64,000 bases of DNA from Jacaranda mimosifolia (GCA_018894105.1 CM032121.1:1117507-1181506), one strand, 5' to 3'; positions 1 to 13,006 are shown, counted from the stretch's first letter. Translations and numbers: made by a program. Notes: generated by a model from the sequence alone, not told the origin.

Positions 1-1404
1 AAGTCTCACACAGAATCTGACACAGTATGTGCTAGCACTACTACAGTCAAAGTGAGCCATCATAATCTTTCCCCGCCCGGCCCGTTTTTTAATGGGTGGG
101 CTCCAAACTGCGAGGCCCGCCCGGCCCGCATGTCGATGTGACTCAGAAGTGAGAATCATTTGAATTCAAAAAATACGTTGTAAGTAGCTCTAAATAATTT
201 GTCAGAAGCTCTGTCCACTTGGGAGCTGACACGTAGCTGGTCCCACTTGTAACAAATCAAGGTTCAGTTGTAATGTGAATTATTTAAATAAAAATATAAT
301 AATGTCATAAAATAAAATAATGAATATTTGTTTGAATCTATAATTTAAATTTGTTTGTAATGTTTGCTGAAAAATAATGTATTTTATACCATTCTTCGTT
401 TACCCTAGCATATACGGACCCGTTCGTTTGTATTTTTAAAAGTCATTTTTATTTTTACCACTATTTGAGAATTGAAATCATTGATTTATATATATTTTTA
501 CTATAAATATCATTTATTTTTAATTTATTTATTTTTTAAATCTATCAAATTATCATATTATCACATCAATTAAATTCAAATTAAATTTAATATAAGATTA
601 CCCACTATCATTTTAGAATAATTAAATTATACTTATATTTAAAAATATATATACTTTTAAGTATAAAAAATACAAACCACCTAAAATTTGAACTCTATAT
701 CTACTATAATCATTATTTTTAAATAAAAACTCAAATACAATCTCATTTTTTCCCCAAAACTATAATTAACTTTTTAATTTTTGAAAAATACTAAACGTTG
801 AAAATGAAAATTTGGAGTAGAATAAATTATCCCAAGGTCCCTTGAAATCCAAGACCTATCATATTTTACCACTTTGATTTCATATTTATAATTTTGGTAT
901 TTTATTAGTTAATGCTAAGTTTAGATTAGCTAGATTAGTTACATGGTTTGCCTACAAATAGAACTAGGTCTAAAACTAATTGTACATGGAACATACGTTA
1001 AATTTAAAATATAGTTTACCATGGGAAGAAAAAAGGAGTGTGCTTGGATGGATATTGAATTATTTAGGCAGGAAACCTAAAATTGCTTTAATTAAACCAA
1101 ACTTTTTTGGAAACAACTTAAAATATTGTTAAAATCAAAAAAATCGTTAAAATTTAAAAATAAGTGAGGATCTCCTTATTTTGTTATAAATTGCTAATAA
1201 GATCCCATTTTATTTTAGGAGCATTTTTGAAAGAATTTTACTAAATACTCATATTATAAACTTTCAAATATTTTATAAGATATTTTAAAAAGTTTATAAG
1301 TTCACTCGAATACTGTCTTAATTTCTAAGGATTTTTGGTTCCATTGCTAGTCCTACATGCATTAATAATACTTACATTAATAATATTTTGAAAGAATTGT
1401 TTTC

Positions 1405-1520
1405 TTTTTTTAAGAAAACATTACAAATAATGAATTTATCCTTTCAACAAGTCAATATTATCATATTATTGATATCAAATCAAGTAAAGTGATATACAAA
1501 CTGCACAATGTAGAGAGTGC
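1405..1520 (-). repeat. 5'-truncated copy of a SINE 3' region
   Basis: Read on the minus strand, this stretch closely parallels the 3' half of the SINE at 30207-30414. Both run through a 'tttacttgat' block, a 'gataatatt' block and 'gttgaaa', and end in a run of A. The tRNA-like head seen in the other copy is not recognisable here, so this is a truncated or decayed copy. Confidence 0.5.
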
Positions 1521-4104
1521 TAGCTTTCCCGCTTGCATGCATGTGCACATCATAGCTAACTTAGTCTATTTGTTACAATTAGTTAGTCTGTGTATAAGGA
1601 ATTCATTTGAATTCGAATTCGAATTCGACACCTGTCAATTATCTTGGAGGGGTAAATTTGAAACTTAGGGAACAAAAGTGTTAGAAGAATCATTTAAATT
1701 GGGGAAAATTGGACAAAAAGGTAATAAGTCCTTGCTTCCAAGGCATGCCAATGCCATCCCAATCCCACCCTTTTGTCCATTAAATACAATACCATCATGA
1801 CAACCACCACTTCTCTCCAATTTTCATGAACATACTTCCACTTTCCCTCCCACAAGGTTAGATCATTTGCAGCTAGGGCTTGGCCCAAGTTTGGCTCTAT
1901 AGCATTGAAATTTTTGAAATATTGTAGAAGTATTCTTATGCCCTCCAAAAATAAATACTTTCAAATAGTTGAGTTTTGGATAAATACAGAATATTGAGGT
2001 CAACATATTCGATTTTATTTTTTACCAAAATCAATATTGAATTCATGGGTTCATTCAATAAAGTTAAACCAAATACGAATATCTTTTTCTGTTTACAATA
2101 TTTACGAACACAAATATCTTTCGCAAGAATCACGAGAGGTGCAAGGACAACAGCAATGTGAAAAATAAGCATGAATTTATTGATTTTATGCAATCTAATT
2201 ATAAAAATTGAGAATTAATACTTCTCTATTATATTCGATGTGTAAAAATATTAATTTGCTAAATTGGAACGAATAATCGACTTACCAAAATGAAATTAGT
2301 TGCATCTTATTATTTACTTTTCTCCCATAAGTTTTTATTTTTATTTTTTTTCATTTATTATAATTTTCTCCCATAAGTTAGGCTGCTGACTTTATTTATT
2401 GTGTTGACTGCAGATGTATCTGCCCAATTTTACCTTTTCTTCATGAATAAGAAGTGTACAAACTCTTAGTTAATAGTGGACAGTACTAATGCATTTTAAT
2501 GTGGCAAAGTTTTGAACTCCTTTGCTTCCCAAAATTTGCAGCTTTAAGTAACGTATAGTTTCCACTTCTTTTATTAACTTTTATTAATAATTAATATTTT
2601 TTTTAATCCTGCAATTATTCTAGCAGTTAAAGTAATATATTTATGTATTTTTTAAAATTTTATTTAAAATTTTTGGAATGTATAGTGCAACATATAATAA
2701 GATCTAACAACTCCATCCGAAAAAACATTCAATGGATCCTATAATTGAGTCGAGAAAGATTTAAACATTCTTTCATTGCCTAATTATATTGTATGTTTGG
2801 AATAATATGTTGTATCTTTTTGCTTTTAATTATATTAATTATAAAGTCGTCAATAATATAATGTTTTAATTTTATGGGCTCCAAGAGAAACAAATTACGC
2901 GTATACCATGTCAAATATTAAAATTGATTTGAATTTTTTTTTTTATTTTTGGAACTTATATAAAATAAGAATTTTTTTTTTCATTTTGTTCGAACTTACA
3001 TAAGATAAGAACATTAAAAAATAAATCAATACAAAGATGTATACATTCCATTATATTTTGGAAAAAAAAATAATCTTGATTTTATACCTAAAATTTTGAA
3101 ATATATTTATAATAATTTCAAGAACAAAGTTCATACTTAGTTATGGTCATTGCATAGGGTTTGACTCAAATTTGCCTAATCTTAGTACCATTCTATTTGA
3201 AATTTGAAAATCTCGATAATGACAATTGCAATAGTGGAAAATTTTATTTAATTTTGAATTATGCACACAATTGACCTAACATAGGTGCAAAATTAAAGGC
3301 AAATCAAATGGCATTAGGATTGAAGAACAATTATTAATGTTATAATGAAAGTTAATTTAGCATTAACTTTTTAGCTGTCACACTTTTTGGAGTGATTTTC
3401 TTGGGTTATTCACACCAAAAAAAAAAAAAAGAAGGGAAAATGGGTAATAAAGATAATAATTGCTTTTTTTTCTCCTTTTTTTCCCTTTATAGGAAATCTT
3501 GAGGTTGATGATTTTTATGGCTAAGTTAAAAAGCAAGAGCGGGAAAAGGCACAAGAATGCTCAAGTCTTTACTACCTTTGTGCAAATCATAGTTTGAATT
3601 AAAGTTAATTATATATTGAGTAAATTATTTTTGATAAATGATTGGTGCGATGTGGTTATAAATGATATTAATAAAAAAAAGTATATTAAAAAATATAATA
3701 GTATTTATTAATTAAGATAGAATAGGTCACTTATAAAAGTTCGTCAAAGAGAACAACTCAAAATTATCCATGCAACTCAACTAATAAGATTCTTAAATAG
3801 AAAATTCGTTAGATAAATTTACATACATAATTGTAACACCAACATAAAAGATCAATATTTATCTCATTTTTATTATTTGTGAAAAGAAGTAAATCATTTT
3901 CCATGGTCAAGTGGATTGCTCTTCAACATTTTGAAAAATTTCCATAAAGAAAATAAATAAAATTCAATTTTCTATAAACAAGAGTGCTTTTTTCTTTTTT
4001 TATCATACTTATAATTTAATATAATAATTTGACAACACCATGCCTCAATTACAACCTTAAAAATAATTTTATATTATATTTAAAATTTTAATATTTTAGA
4101 CTCT

Positions 4105-4400
4105 CATTTAAAATTTCATGTCCTACATATATAACATAACCAGAAAACTTAAAAGCTATCTCTTATTAAATCTCAGTAAATTGAAAAACAGATTCAGTAA
4201 GATTGTAACGTACTCCTTCAAATCTTCGAATCAACACAAAAATTACTCTGATTTAAAATTTCACGTCCTACATGTATAACATAACCAGAAAACTTAAAAA
4301 TCATCTTTTATAAAATCTCAGTAAATTAAAAAATAAATTTAGTAAAATCGTAACGTACTCCTTCAATAATATACTTTCTTATATTATTCTTTTCGAGTCA
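4105..4400. repeat. Imperfect tandem duplication, two copies of about 145 bp
   Basis: The sequence around 4111 (aaatttcatgtcctacat) recurs at 4256 (aaatttcacgtcctacat). It is followed in both copies by 'ataacataaccagaaaac', 'aaatctcagtaaatt' and 'gtaacgtactccttcaa'. The copies differ by scattered substitutions, so the duplication is not recent. Confidence 0.8.
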
Positions 4401-4759
4401 ACACAAAATTTTCTTACGCAAAATAACACATAATTTACATAACATTATTACATAAATGTAATTAGATTGCAAATTTTAATCAAGCCAACAAGAATTAAAA
4501 GACAATCTCTTAAACCCTAAAGAGGGATCCTCATAATCTCAAACATAAATTACACTACAATTAAGCAAATTGTTATAAATTGTAGTTATAAATACTCAAT
4601 CCCCCCTAATTGTCCTAATGGGCTACTTCATAATAATCCACATGTCATAGAATTTACTTTCCAATTTCAATTTTTTTTCCTACTGTATATTAGGTCACTG
4701 TGGGATGCTTTAATCCTATCCTCCATCCCTCTGTTGCTCTTCCACTTCTGTCTCATTCA

Positions 4760-5982
4760 ATGCTCCACCGAACTCTCTACAACCCTTTTCTCTTCAAATT
4801 CAACCCTTCTTCTTCTTCTTCTTCTTCTTCTTCTTTATCGCCTCATTTGCTTCCATCTTTTGCACCTCGTCTTCAGGTTTTTGCCCATTTCTTGCTCTTA
4901 ATTTATGGGCCGTGTGGAGTTGTTTGCTGATTTTGCATGTGGGTTTTTGTTTTGTAGGGAATGGAGTCTCTGCAAGGGCCGGAGACGGCGGATGACGTAT
5001 GGGGTGGCAGCGGTGGCGCAGGTGATGACTTCTTTGTTGACGAGCTCCTCGACTTTTCGAATGGGTACTCTGAAACTGAAGAACAGCCGCCGCCGACACA
5101 GCCGGCGGAGCCGGAGGAGAAGGAGCAGAGCAAGAAAAAAACTTGCTCTGTTTCTGAGGAGGAAGAAACGGCGCCACCTGAGAACGGCGCCTTGTCTGTA
5201 AAAGACGATTTTGGGTCTCTCCATGAAAGCGAACTCAACGCTCAGGTAAACCCCTGTTTTAGTTTTTGGTTCTGAAATTGGAAAGGACTTTGTGTGTGTG
5301 TGTGTGTTTTTCCTGAAAGAATTTTGCATTTTTACAGGCAGAGAGTTTGGAGAGTTTAGAATGGCTGTCCCATTTCGTGGAGGACTCATTTTCCGATTAC
5401 TCTCTCACCGGAAAATTTCCACCTAAGCCGACGGAAAACAGGTCCGAATCGGCGGTGGAGGTGGAGGTGTTGGTGCAGGAGAGGCCTTGTTTCACAACTC
5501 CGGTTCAAACCAAGGCGAGAACGAAGAGAGCCAGGACAGGGGTTCGAGTTTGGCCGGTTTTGTCGCCGGACTCCGTCACCTCCTCCTCATCTTCAACCTC
5601 CTCCGTTGCGTCGATGGTGCTTTCGCCGAGCCAAAGCGACGATTATTTCTCTCCTGGAAAGCCGCTAGCCAAGAAGCAGAAAAAGAAACCGGCTGACGTA
5701 GGCGGAGGTGGGGCGGCGCCGCCGAGGAGGTGCAGCCATTGTGGCGTCACAAAGACCCCACAATGGCGGGCGGGTCCGCTCGGTTCTAAGACACTCTGTA
5801 ATGCTTGTGGAGTGAGGTACAAGTCGGGTCGCCTTTTACCCGAATACCGACCCGCTTGCAGCCCAACTTTCTCCAGCGAGTTGCATTCCAACAACCACCG
5901 GAAAGTCTTGGAGATGCGGCAGAAGAAGGAGGTGGAAATGGAAGCCGTCACCGGTCTGCCTCCACCGGTTCAGAGTTTTTGA
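4760..5982 (+). CDS. GATA-type zinc-finger transcription factor (subfamily I, GATA5/6/7-like)
   Basis: This is a DNA-binding nuclear regulator of light, growth or developmental genes; the family is known, the targets here are not. Preferred CDS is 4961-5245 joined to 5338-5982, with phase-0 GT-AG splicing, giving 309 residues. The single C-terminal class IV finger has C-X2-C-X18-C-X2-C spacing (CSHC...CNAC, about residues 225-250), then the diagnostic [16 protein letters not shown] block. Family blocks before it are [14 protein letters not shown] (about 24-37), [15 protein letters not shown] (exon 2 start) and a basic [14 protein letters not shown] stretch. A likely leader intron, 4877-4957 (cag|gttttt to tgtag|gg), sits just before the ATG. 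An upstream ATG at 4760 becomes in-frame after that splice, adding about 40 Ser-rich residues; I treat it as leader because relatives start at MES-like positions. A (TTC)n microsatellite is in the leader at 4807-4836. Confidence 0.94.
4807..4836 (+). repeat. (TTC)n microsatellite in the GATA leader
   Basis: About ten TTC/TCT units lie in the 5' leader of the GATA gene, upstream of the proposed leader intron. Read in the frame of the upstream ATG at 4760 they encode a poly-Ser run. CT-rich leaders are common in plants. Confidence 0.9.
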
Positions 5983-7880
5983 ATAGACTTACCCGTTTTA
6001 TTAGGTAGGAAAAGACCAAAATTTAAAATTTTAATCCATAGGAAAGAAAATGGGGGGGATTGAGTTGACAAAACCGGCCGGTTTGGGTGAATTAGTCCCG
6101 GTTCAATTAGTGTACATTCTTTATCAAGGTCCCATGGTTTGGTGAGGTAGGTTACTAGGCAGTGTAATTGATTAGGAAAGACTTTAATTTTTAATGTAAT
6201 CTAAATTTAATTAAATTTTCTTTTTTAGGCTCTTTTATTTATTTTTTCTATTTTTGTTTCAAAGTCGCACTTTTGATAATAAGAACGAAAAAGAAAAGGA
6301 ATGGTGGGTGGGTTGTGCTTTAAAAGGGCACTTTGATGGGTTCAACTTTTTTTCTTTTTTTTTTTTCCTTGTGGAGAAGCGATTTAAAAATAAAAATGAT
6401 ATAAGGTAATAAAGTGCACGCAACAACCCCACATTTTTGAGGGGTTGGAAACTATTGTGGCGTGGAATGTAATAACTTAATATTTCTCAATTTGTGAAAT
6501 TAATAGCATTGCCATATATGTTTTTTTAAATGAAAGATTGCGTAAAATATTAAAAGGAGTCGTTTATATTCAAGTAAGTTTCAATAATATCATTATCACA
6601 ATTTTGGATACATAGAATTGAATAGTTTTTTAATTTTCAATCAGTACATATGGATTTAAAAATACAAAAGAAGAGCATTCTAATAATAAGTACATTATTC
6701 ATGTTGACATAAGACGAGAGTCTGAACTTTAAACTCTATACGTTACAAATTTCTATATATACCAGCAGTCGACCCCATGTAATGAAAATGATATTTTATA
6801 TTCATAGTTGGCTAAAATTTACAAGATAATCACATTGTTGATTATACTTTGCCTTTTGCCTCTTACTTGAAGGTAAATAAATAGAAGATTCAAATTCAAA
6901 TAGGGCAAAAAACAAAGATTGATGCTTTGCTTATTCAATGATCATAAATTTGAACCACTAGAAATTTTGTGTCCCCCCCTTAGACATTTTGATAACAACC
7001 TATGAATATGATTTTTGGGATGTTCAAATGTTGATGTGAATCTAATGTTGTGGATGTTGACTAGGACCATGCCCTGTTGGACAATAGGATTTACACTTTC
7101 TGCAAGGGCATCAAACATTGTTTGTTTGTTTTTTGTTTTTTTATGTTACCAATATATCTATGATAAAGTGTCTTAAATCTAAGTCCTTTTTCTTTAGCAT
7201 ATAAATATAAATATATATACTGTTATAAAAAGGAAGGCATTTTTGTGTCTAAAGTGGAAGTTGTGATACCAAATTTCAATATATCAAATTTGTCCTTTTA
7301 CTTATTCAATATTTAATAAAAAATTATATGTATAAATAATCACTATTTGTTCAAAAACTTCCGCTATGCACCTATTTTAGTTAGTTTTAGATTTTTTCTT
7401 TAATTTGGTAATGAATTATAAAAAGTTTACTTTAAGCAAGTGCTATCTTTATAATTATGTAAATTATAAATATATTTTTGTGATCCATATCAATTTTTAA
7501 TATAGGGAATGTGAGAATATTTTTACTTACAAATATTTTACGAGTGCAGGAATTGTGTGCAAATAACTGCTAGTGTGTGTGTGTGTGTATATATATATAT
7601 ATTTGTTTTTTTTTCCTAGTAAGTGAGAGGGCAAGAGGACTTTGATACAAAAGAAAAGATAAGAACAGAGAAAAAGTGATGGGAGTATCAAAATGGACTG
7701 TTTTTGGACAGGGAAAGTGATAAAAAAGATTAGGCACATTAGGGTACCTTTCATACTATTACATTTCATAATGTACTTCCATCGATCAATGTTATTTGAT
7801 CTTATTCCAAATTAAATTAGTCGAAGATTTTAATATAGTTTATAATTTTTTTTTCTAATTTTTGAATATTTTATCAAGAC
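5983..7880. other. 3' flank of the GATA gene and intergenic DNA
   Basis: The first few hundred bases are probably the 3' UTR; AT-rich polyadenylation-like sequence occurs near 6190-6240. The rest is AT-rich with no supported gene. A (TG)n/(TA)n microsatellite is at 7573-7602. The small minus-strand frame at 7527-7769 overlaps it and has no domain. Confidence 0.6.
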
Positions 7881-7929
7881 AGATAATATCTTGATGTAGT
7901 TAGACCTTTCATATTACCAAATTACAATA

Positions 7930-8950
7930 ACACCAAGGTACAACGAAAATTAACACAACAAATTTAGGTAAAATGGAACAAACTTCCATATATTTTATGG
8001 AATTTGATCACAAATTTTGATGTTTTTCAAAGATTTGGGACATCAATTTTGATTGTTCAGACAATACTTCATTAGTTGAAGATTTTAAGACAGCTTCTAA
8101 GTTGTTTTTAATTTTTATTCTTCGAACCTCTTTTCAGGAAAAAAAAAAAAAAACTTTTCTATCATATGTATCAATGAGACAATACTTTGATGTAGTTGGA
8201 CTCTTCAATATGTATCAATTGGACAATACTTTGATGTAGTTGGACTCTTCATGTTACAAGATTATATTACACCAAATTACAATGGATATTATTAAGATAA
8301 CAAATTCAGGTAAAATGAGAGAAACTTCCATTTATTTCATGGAATTTGATCACAAATTTTGATGTTTTTCAAAGACCTGGGACATCAATTTTGATTGTTC
8401 AGACAAGGCTTCATTAGTTGAAGATTTTAAGATAGTTTATAAGTTGTTTTTAATTTTTATTCTTCGAACATCTTTTCAGGAAAAAAAAAACTTTTCTATT
8501 AGTATGTATCAACGAGACAATACTTTGATGTAGTTGGACTCTTCATGTTACCAGATTATATTGCACCAAAATTACAATGAATATTAAGATAACAAATTCA
8601 AGTAAAATGAGAGAAACTTCCATTTATTTCATGGAATTTGATCACAAAATTTTTTGCTTTTCAAAGATGACTTCATTAGTCAAAAATTTTAAGACAGTTT
8701 ATAAGTTGTTTTTATTTTTTATTCTTCGAACATTTTTTCAAGAAAACTTTTTCTATCAATATGTATCAACGAGACAATACTTTGATGTAGTTGGACTCTT
8801 CATGTTACCAGATTATATTACACTAAATTACAATGAATATTAAGATAACAAATTTAAGTAAAATGAGAGAAACTTCCATTTACTTGATGGAATTTGATCA
8901 CAAAATTTGATGTTTTTCAAAATTTTGGGACATCAATTTTGATTGTTGAG
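7930..8950. repeat. Tandem repeat array, four copies with shrinking unit (about 340, 290, 255 bp, then partial)
   Basis: The landmark gtaaaatgRRA...aaacttcca recurs at about 7969, 8310, 8602 and 8858. In the first three intervals it is followed by blocks shared between copies: a ggaatttgatcacaaa block, attcttcgaac, a poly-A run and actttgatgtagttggactc. The second interval also carries an internal duplication of the 'acaatactttgatgtagt' block (8180-8250). An 88-codon open frame at 8577-8843 lies wholly inside the array and is not a gene in my view. Confidence 0.85.
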
Positions 8951-9730
8951 AAAAGAATTCATGGCACATATTATTGCAATAGATGGAAACTTTTTAAGAG
9001 TCATAATCAATTGCAGTTGGTGAGTAAATGAGTATCAACAAAATTAGTTATTTGGTGTGCCATAAATTGTGTTATATATGTTGGCATATAGAAAATTTTT
9101 ACCAAATCATTAGTTTAGAGGCACAACCACTCAACTATATCTTTTTTACCAAAATTTTATAAAAATTTAGAATTTTTTTTTATCATTTAATATAATTTCA
9201 TTGACTATTTAACATGAATTAGTTGTGAATTTCTTCTTATTATTTTTTTAAAATTTTAGAATGTGTCACCTAACAAATTTAATGATCTTTTAATGCATTT
9301 TTTAAACTCATATACATAAATTTATAGGTTGCTTATTATTTAGTTAAGAATTCCTTGATTTTCTAAATTATAGAAATATGTCACTTAACTAAATTAGTAA
9401 CCTAACAATTAATCTAGTATATATAGGAAGGGGCCTTCTAACCATAATCATATAATTTTGACCCGATTCTGAATTTTTAAATATTATATTTTCTTAATCA
9501 ATTTGAATAATTTCATTTATTGTACAATATTAATTGTGAATTTATTGATTTTCTAAATTGTCAAAGCTCGTCAATTAATTAAATTTAATAATTTTTGTCA
9601 CATATTTTCTTACTTTTAATTTAATAACTACAAATGTATTAATTAAAATATCAAGCAAACCTACCAAATTAGGTCAAATAATAAATAAATAAATATAGAC
9701 GCAATATTATTTATAACACATTTACTATCA
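8951..9730. other. AT-rich spacer
   Basis: No coding region, RNA gene or element with clear ends is visible. The DNA is AT-rich with many short A/T runs. Confidence 0.5.
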
Positions 9731-10084
9731 CTTATTGTTAGATTCTCACATTGATAAAATAAATAAATTATGATTTATATATATGATTTTGAGCAATTCT
9801 CACATTTTGAGCTAACTTTTGGGGTGAATTAGACCCAAGCTTCATTCTTTGACATGGTATTAGAGCCACCAATTTCCAATATTGAGTTACTTAGTATTGT
9901 TGGATCATCCATTTCGTTATTCTACACTCCAGATGTTCATTTATGAGTATGCGCAGGGTGTGTTAGTGTCCCACATCAGTAAAATAAATAAATTATGATT
10001 TTTATATATAATTTTGGGTAATTCTCACATCTTGAGTTAACTTTTGCGTTGAATTAGACCAAAAATCCATTCTTTGGCACTTAT
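9731..10084 (+). mobile_element. Complete TRIM (miniature LTR retrotransposon) with 5-bp target duplication
   Basis: Two direct repeats of equal length, 9736-9854 and 9961-10079 (119 bp each), begin TGTTAG and end in CA (TTTGACA and TTTGGCA). Directly after the first repeat is TGGTATTAGAGCC (9855-9867), one base off the initiator-tRNA-Met primer-binding site TGGTATCAGAGC. The interior is only about 106 bp and non-coding. CTTAT flanks the element on both sides (9731-9735 and 10080-10084). Such elements are non-autonomous and depend on reverse transcriptase from a larger relative. The LTRs differ at a modest number of positions, so it is not brand new. Confidence 0.9.
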
Positions 10085-11325
10085 CTTTCAATGCATGTTC
10101 TATTTTGCGGCCATGCGCAACAAAATGAGAATATATTTTTAGAACCTCCTAAGGATTCCGTGCCGGATAAATTAATCAGCGTTAGCAATCCGGAAGGATG
10201 GAGGGATTGCCAAATGTTGGAATGATTGTTTTTCCGACTAAATAGATTAATCTCTGACTATTACATAATGCCGCCGGTCATTAAAACCTTAACAATGATT
10301 AATTAATTTGTCCTAAAAGGATTAATTGATAAGTCAAAAGAGTGAAATAAAATACTATGATTGATAGTGTCATATGATTGCCTGTCCAATCACGTGCTTT
10401 TATCTTCCAGTGTGGATAGATTATCTTAATCCGGGCCAAACAACAAATTACTAATTAATTCCTTAATCCTTTCAAGAATACAATTGTTCCGTGGCAATCT
10501 CGTGATTGGCGCTCTTCCAACCATCCCAACAACTTTCAACTTTTGATGTATGATTGATACATTAAAAAAAAAAAATGTAGATATATGAATATATTTAACT
10601 TGGGATAATTTTCAATTATTAAGTTAATAGATGAAAAAATCAGTAAAATCGAATTTATGTTCAAATTTATCCATCCAATATGACATATTCGATCTTGTAA
10701 AATGTTATTCCACTTGATATATGTTTGCTCTTATAAAAAAAGTCTACTATTTTATGGGATTTAATTTTTTATATCTGACAATGTATTTAAATATCGTCAA
10801 TGTAAAATAATTAATGTGTAAGTATTGGGTTTTTATTCATATACTTTTCTTTATATGTGCATCTGGCTATTGCATCAGATTTTGTTTTTACGAAATGATG
10901 TTCCACTATGTGTATTGAAATTATAAATTTTGAAGTATCATGTCTGACGATAAATTTGAGTATTATCAGTACATAATAATCAATTGACAGGCATGAAATT
11001 AATGGAAAATCATTAACTTTTCTATTCTTATACTTTCGTGAATGTGTGTGTATGTGTGTATTTGAGCATTAGGTTAGGTGTTATTTTTATCAAAACATAT
11101 CCCACCATGTTTATTAGCATTGTGAGTTTTGGTTTTTCTACAATCAATGTACAATAGTTAGGTTTTCATTCATATATTTTCATGTGTGCATATTTGGATA
11201 TTGGGCCAAATTTTCATGAGCCCGGGGCATGACATGTTGGGCTTCAACATAGCAAGTTGATCTTTATTAAAGTGTAGGGGCATAATATATATATATATAT
11301 ATATCAATCCCGACTAAGAATTTAC
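10085..11325. other. Intergenic spacer
   Basis: No supported gene. The stretch 10135-10540 is less AT-rich than its surroundings (for example ccggaaggatggagggatt near 10190) and may be an old repeat, but I could not find paired ends. A (AT)n run lies at 11286-11302. Confidence 0.45.
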
Positions 11326-12277
11326 TTTAAGGGGTTGTTTACTTTGGGGGGGGGGGGGGGGTTTGTGAAAGCCCACATCCTCGTACATCCTTTATTTACT
11401 TCATGGGATGAAAGCTCAGTGGATAATCAGAGATTTGGTACTGTGTTTACTGTTCATGGAATGTGGAATTCCACCAATTTAGTGGGATTGAAAAATCCCA
11501 TAAAATTGGGTTTGTGGGATGAGGAGTTAAATTACCCCTCAATTATTACTTTATCGCGATCTGATATATATATTTAGTCGTAACTTTGAAGTAGTAGTAA
11601 GAACAACAACAACAATAAGGAAAGGGTACAAACATCAATACAGTATTTATCCATATTTTATCACCCATCTAAGTAAACAAATAATAATAATATCCATCAT
11701 CATCCTGTTTTTCATCACACAAAGTAAATATACTTTATTAGATATTCAATTATCCTAATTCCATTATTCATCCATCATTTCATCTTATCACCCTATATCC
11801 CATATCTAAAAGTGAACGGGCCCTGAGGGATCATTTAACTAATTTGATGGGATGAAGAGTGATAGGATAAAATGTATGATGATATTAAGGATTTTGATTA
11901 TTTTATAATTATTATATTATATTTACTTTGTGTGATAAAATATAAGATGAAGAATGATAGTTTATGTACATTGTTTACTAAGTGTATGAAATAAGTAGGA
12001 TAAATTATAGTTTTACAACAATAACCTTAAGAAAAAAATCAGAAACACCATCACATGACTTAGCAAGGGCAATATAATATTTGCACCCTATCATCCTAGA
12101 ACGCCCAATCTATGGATAAATCGGTCACACCCCAATTAAGGAATTTTTCATCAACCTTCATCCTTCATTTGTATTGGGCCTAGCTATTTTTCAAGGGCCT
12201 TATCCTAAGAAGTAGACAATGGATGACACCAGGGTGAAAACCTTCATCACCCTATATCATTTAATGTAAACAAGCCC
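11326..12277. mobile_element. Two adjacent MITE-like elements related to the 13954-14759 element
   Basis: The first runs from about 11331 (ggggttgtttacttt, followed by a 15-G run at 11346-11361) to about 11823 (aaaagtgaacgggccc). Its ends match as inverted repeats. The second starts at once (gggatcatttaact, about 11826) and closes near 12277 (atgtaaacaagccct). Both contain internal 'gggatgaa...tttatcac' blocks like those in 13954-14759, so they are probably the same PIF/Harbinger-like family. Exact target duplications are not clear. Confidence 0.6.
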
Positions 12278-13006
12278 TAAAGATGTAATCGTGAGAATGA
12301 TGTTATTAGACTAATTAACTACTAAATCGTATACTTCCCAAATAATCACATATAAATTAGATGAAATTATGAAATTTAATATTTAAAGGTCGAAAATTAT
12401 TTATGTGTTGCTACTTATAAAAAAATATCGATTATCATAGAAATCAAAATCATTTTTTTCCCCTGTAATCTTATAATTGACTGTTCCGATGCAGGATGAA
12501 TATAATCATGATCTTATAACATATTATTGTGATGTAAATTATTGCATTTTGTTAAAGAGATGAAAACAATAATTTTTCTCGTGATCTTGTAACTGGTAGT
12601 TCTTCTGACGCAAATTATTTAGTTTTTGTCAAAGAAATGAAAGCAATATTTTTTCTCACAACTTTATAATATATTCTTTTTAGGTAGATATCGTGTTTTA
12701 TAACAAATTGTTATAATAAGACCCAAATTGTTATATTCTAATACTTTCAAGCGCCTAATAAGTTCAAAAATAATTGTTGCTATAGAGAACTCATCATTCA
12801 TAATTGGATCACATGCTCTCAAAAGAATTGGAGAATATTTACAAGAGAATTAATTATACATCTTAAATCATGTCATGAAGCGCAATAGACGAATTACCAA
12901 TTTTTATTTATATTATGAAAATAAATATAAGTAAATTTTAATAATATAAAATAGAAGATGAAACATAAAACATTAATCGATCCAATCATATTTATCGAAG
13001 ATTTTG
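12278..13006. other. AT-rich spacer; 3' flank of the glycine-rich gene
   Basis: No supported gene. About the last 150 bases are probably the 3' UTR of the minus-strand glycine-rich gene that ends at 13007. Confidence 0.5.

Larger units (their letters stand above)
1..4690. other. AT-rich intergenic region without a supported gene
   Basis: I see no convincing coding region on either strand; the open frames are short, low-complexity and without a recognisable domain. The first 130 bases hold two GC-rich patches (around 72-85 and 112-130, both containing cccgcccggcccg) that may be the end of a repeat. A SINE-derived 3' tail lies at about 1405-1520 and a 145-bp tandem duplication at about 4105-4400; both are listed separately. 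The palindromic GAATTC run at 1611-1628 is a simple repeat. Confidence 0.6.

Noticed and set aside
8577..8843. 88-codon plus-strand frame
   Set aside because: It lies wholly inside the tandem array, and the other copies do not keep it open.
11335..11577. 80-codon plus-strand frame starting with a poly-Gly run
   Set aside because: The poly-Gly is a 15-G homopolymer inside a MITE; the frame overlaps the element's terminal region.
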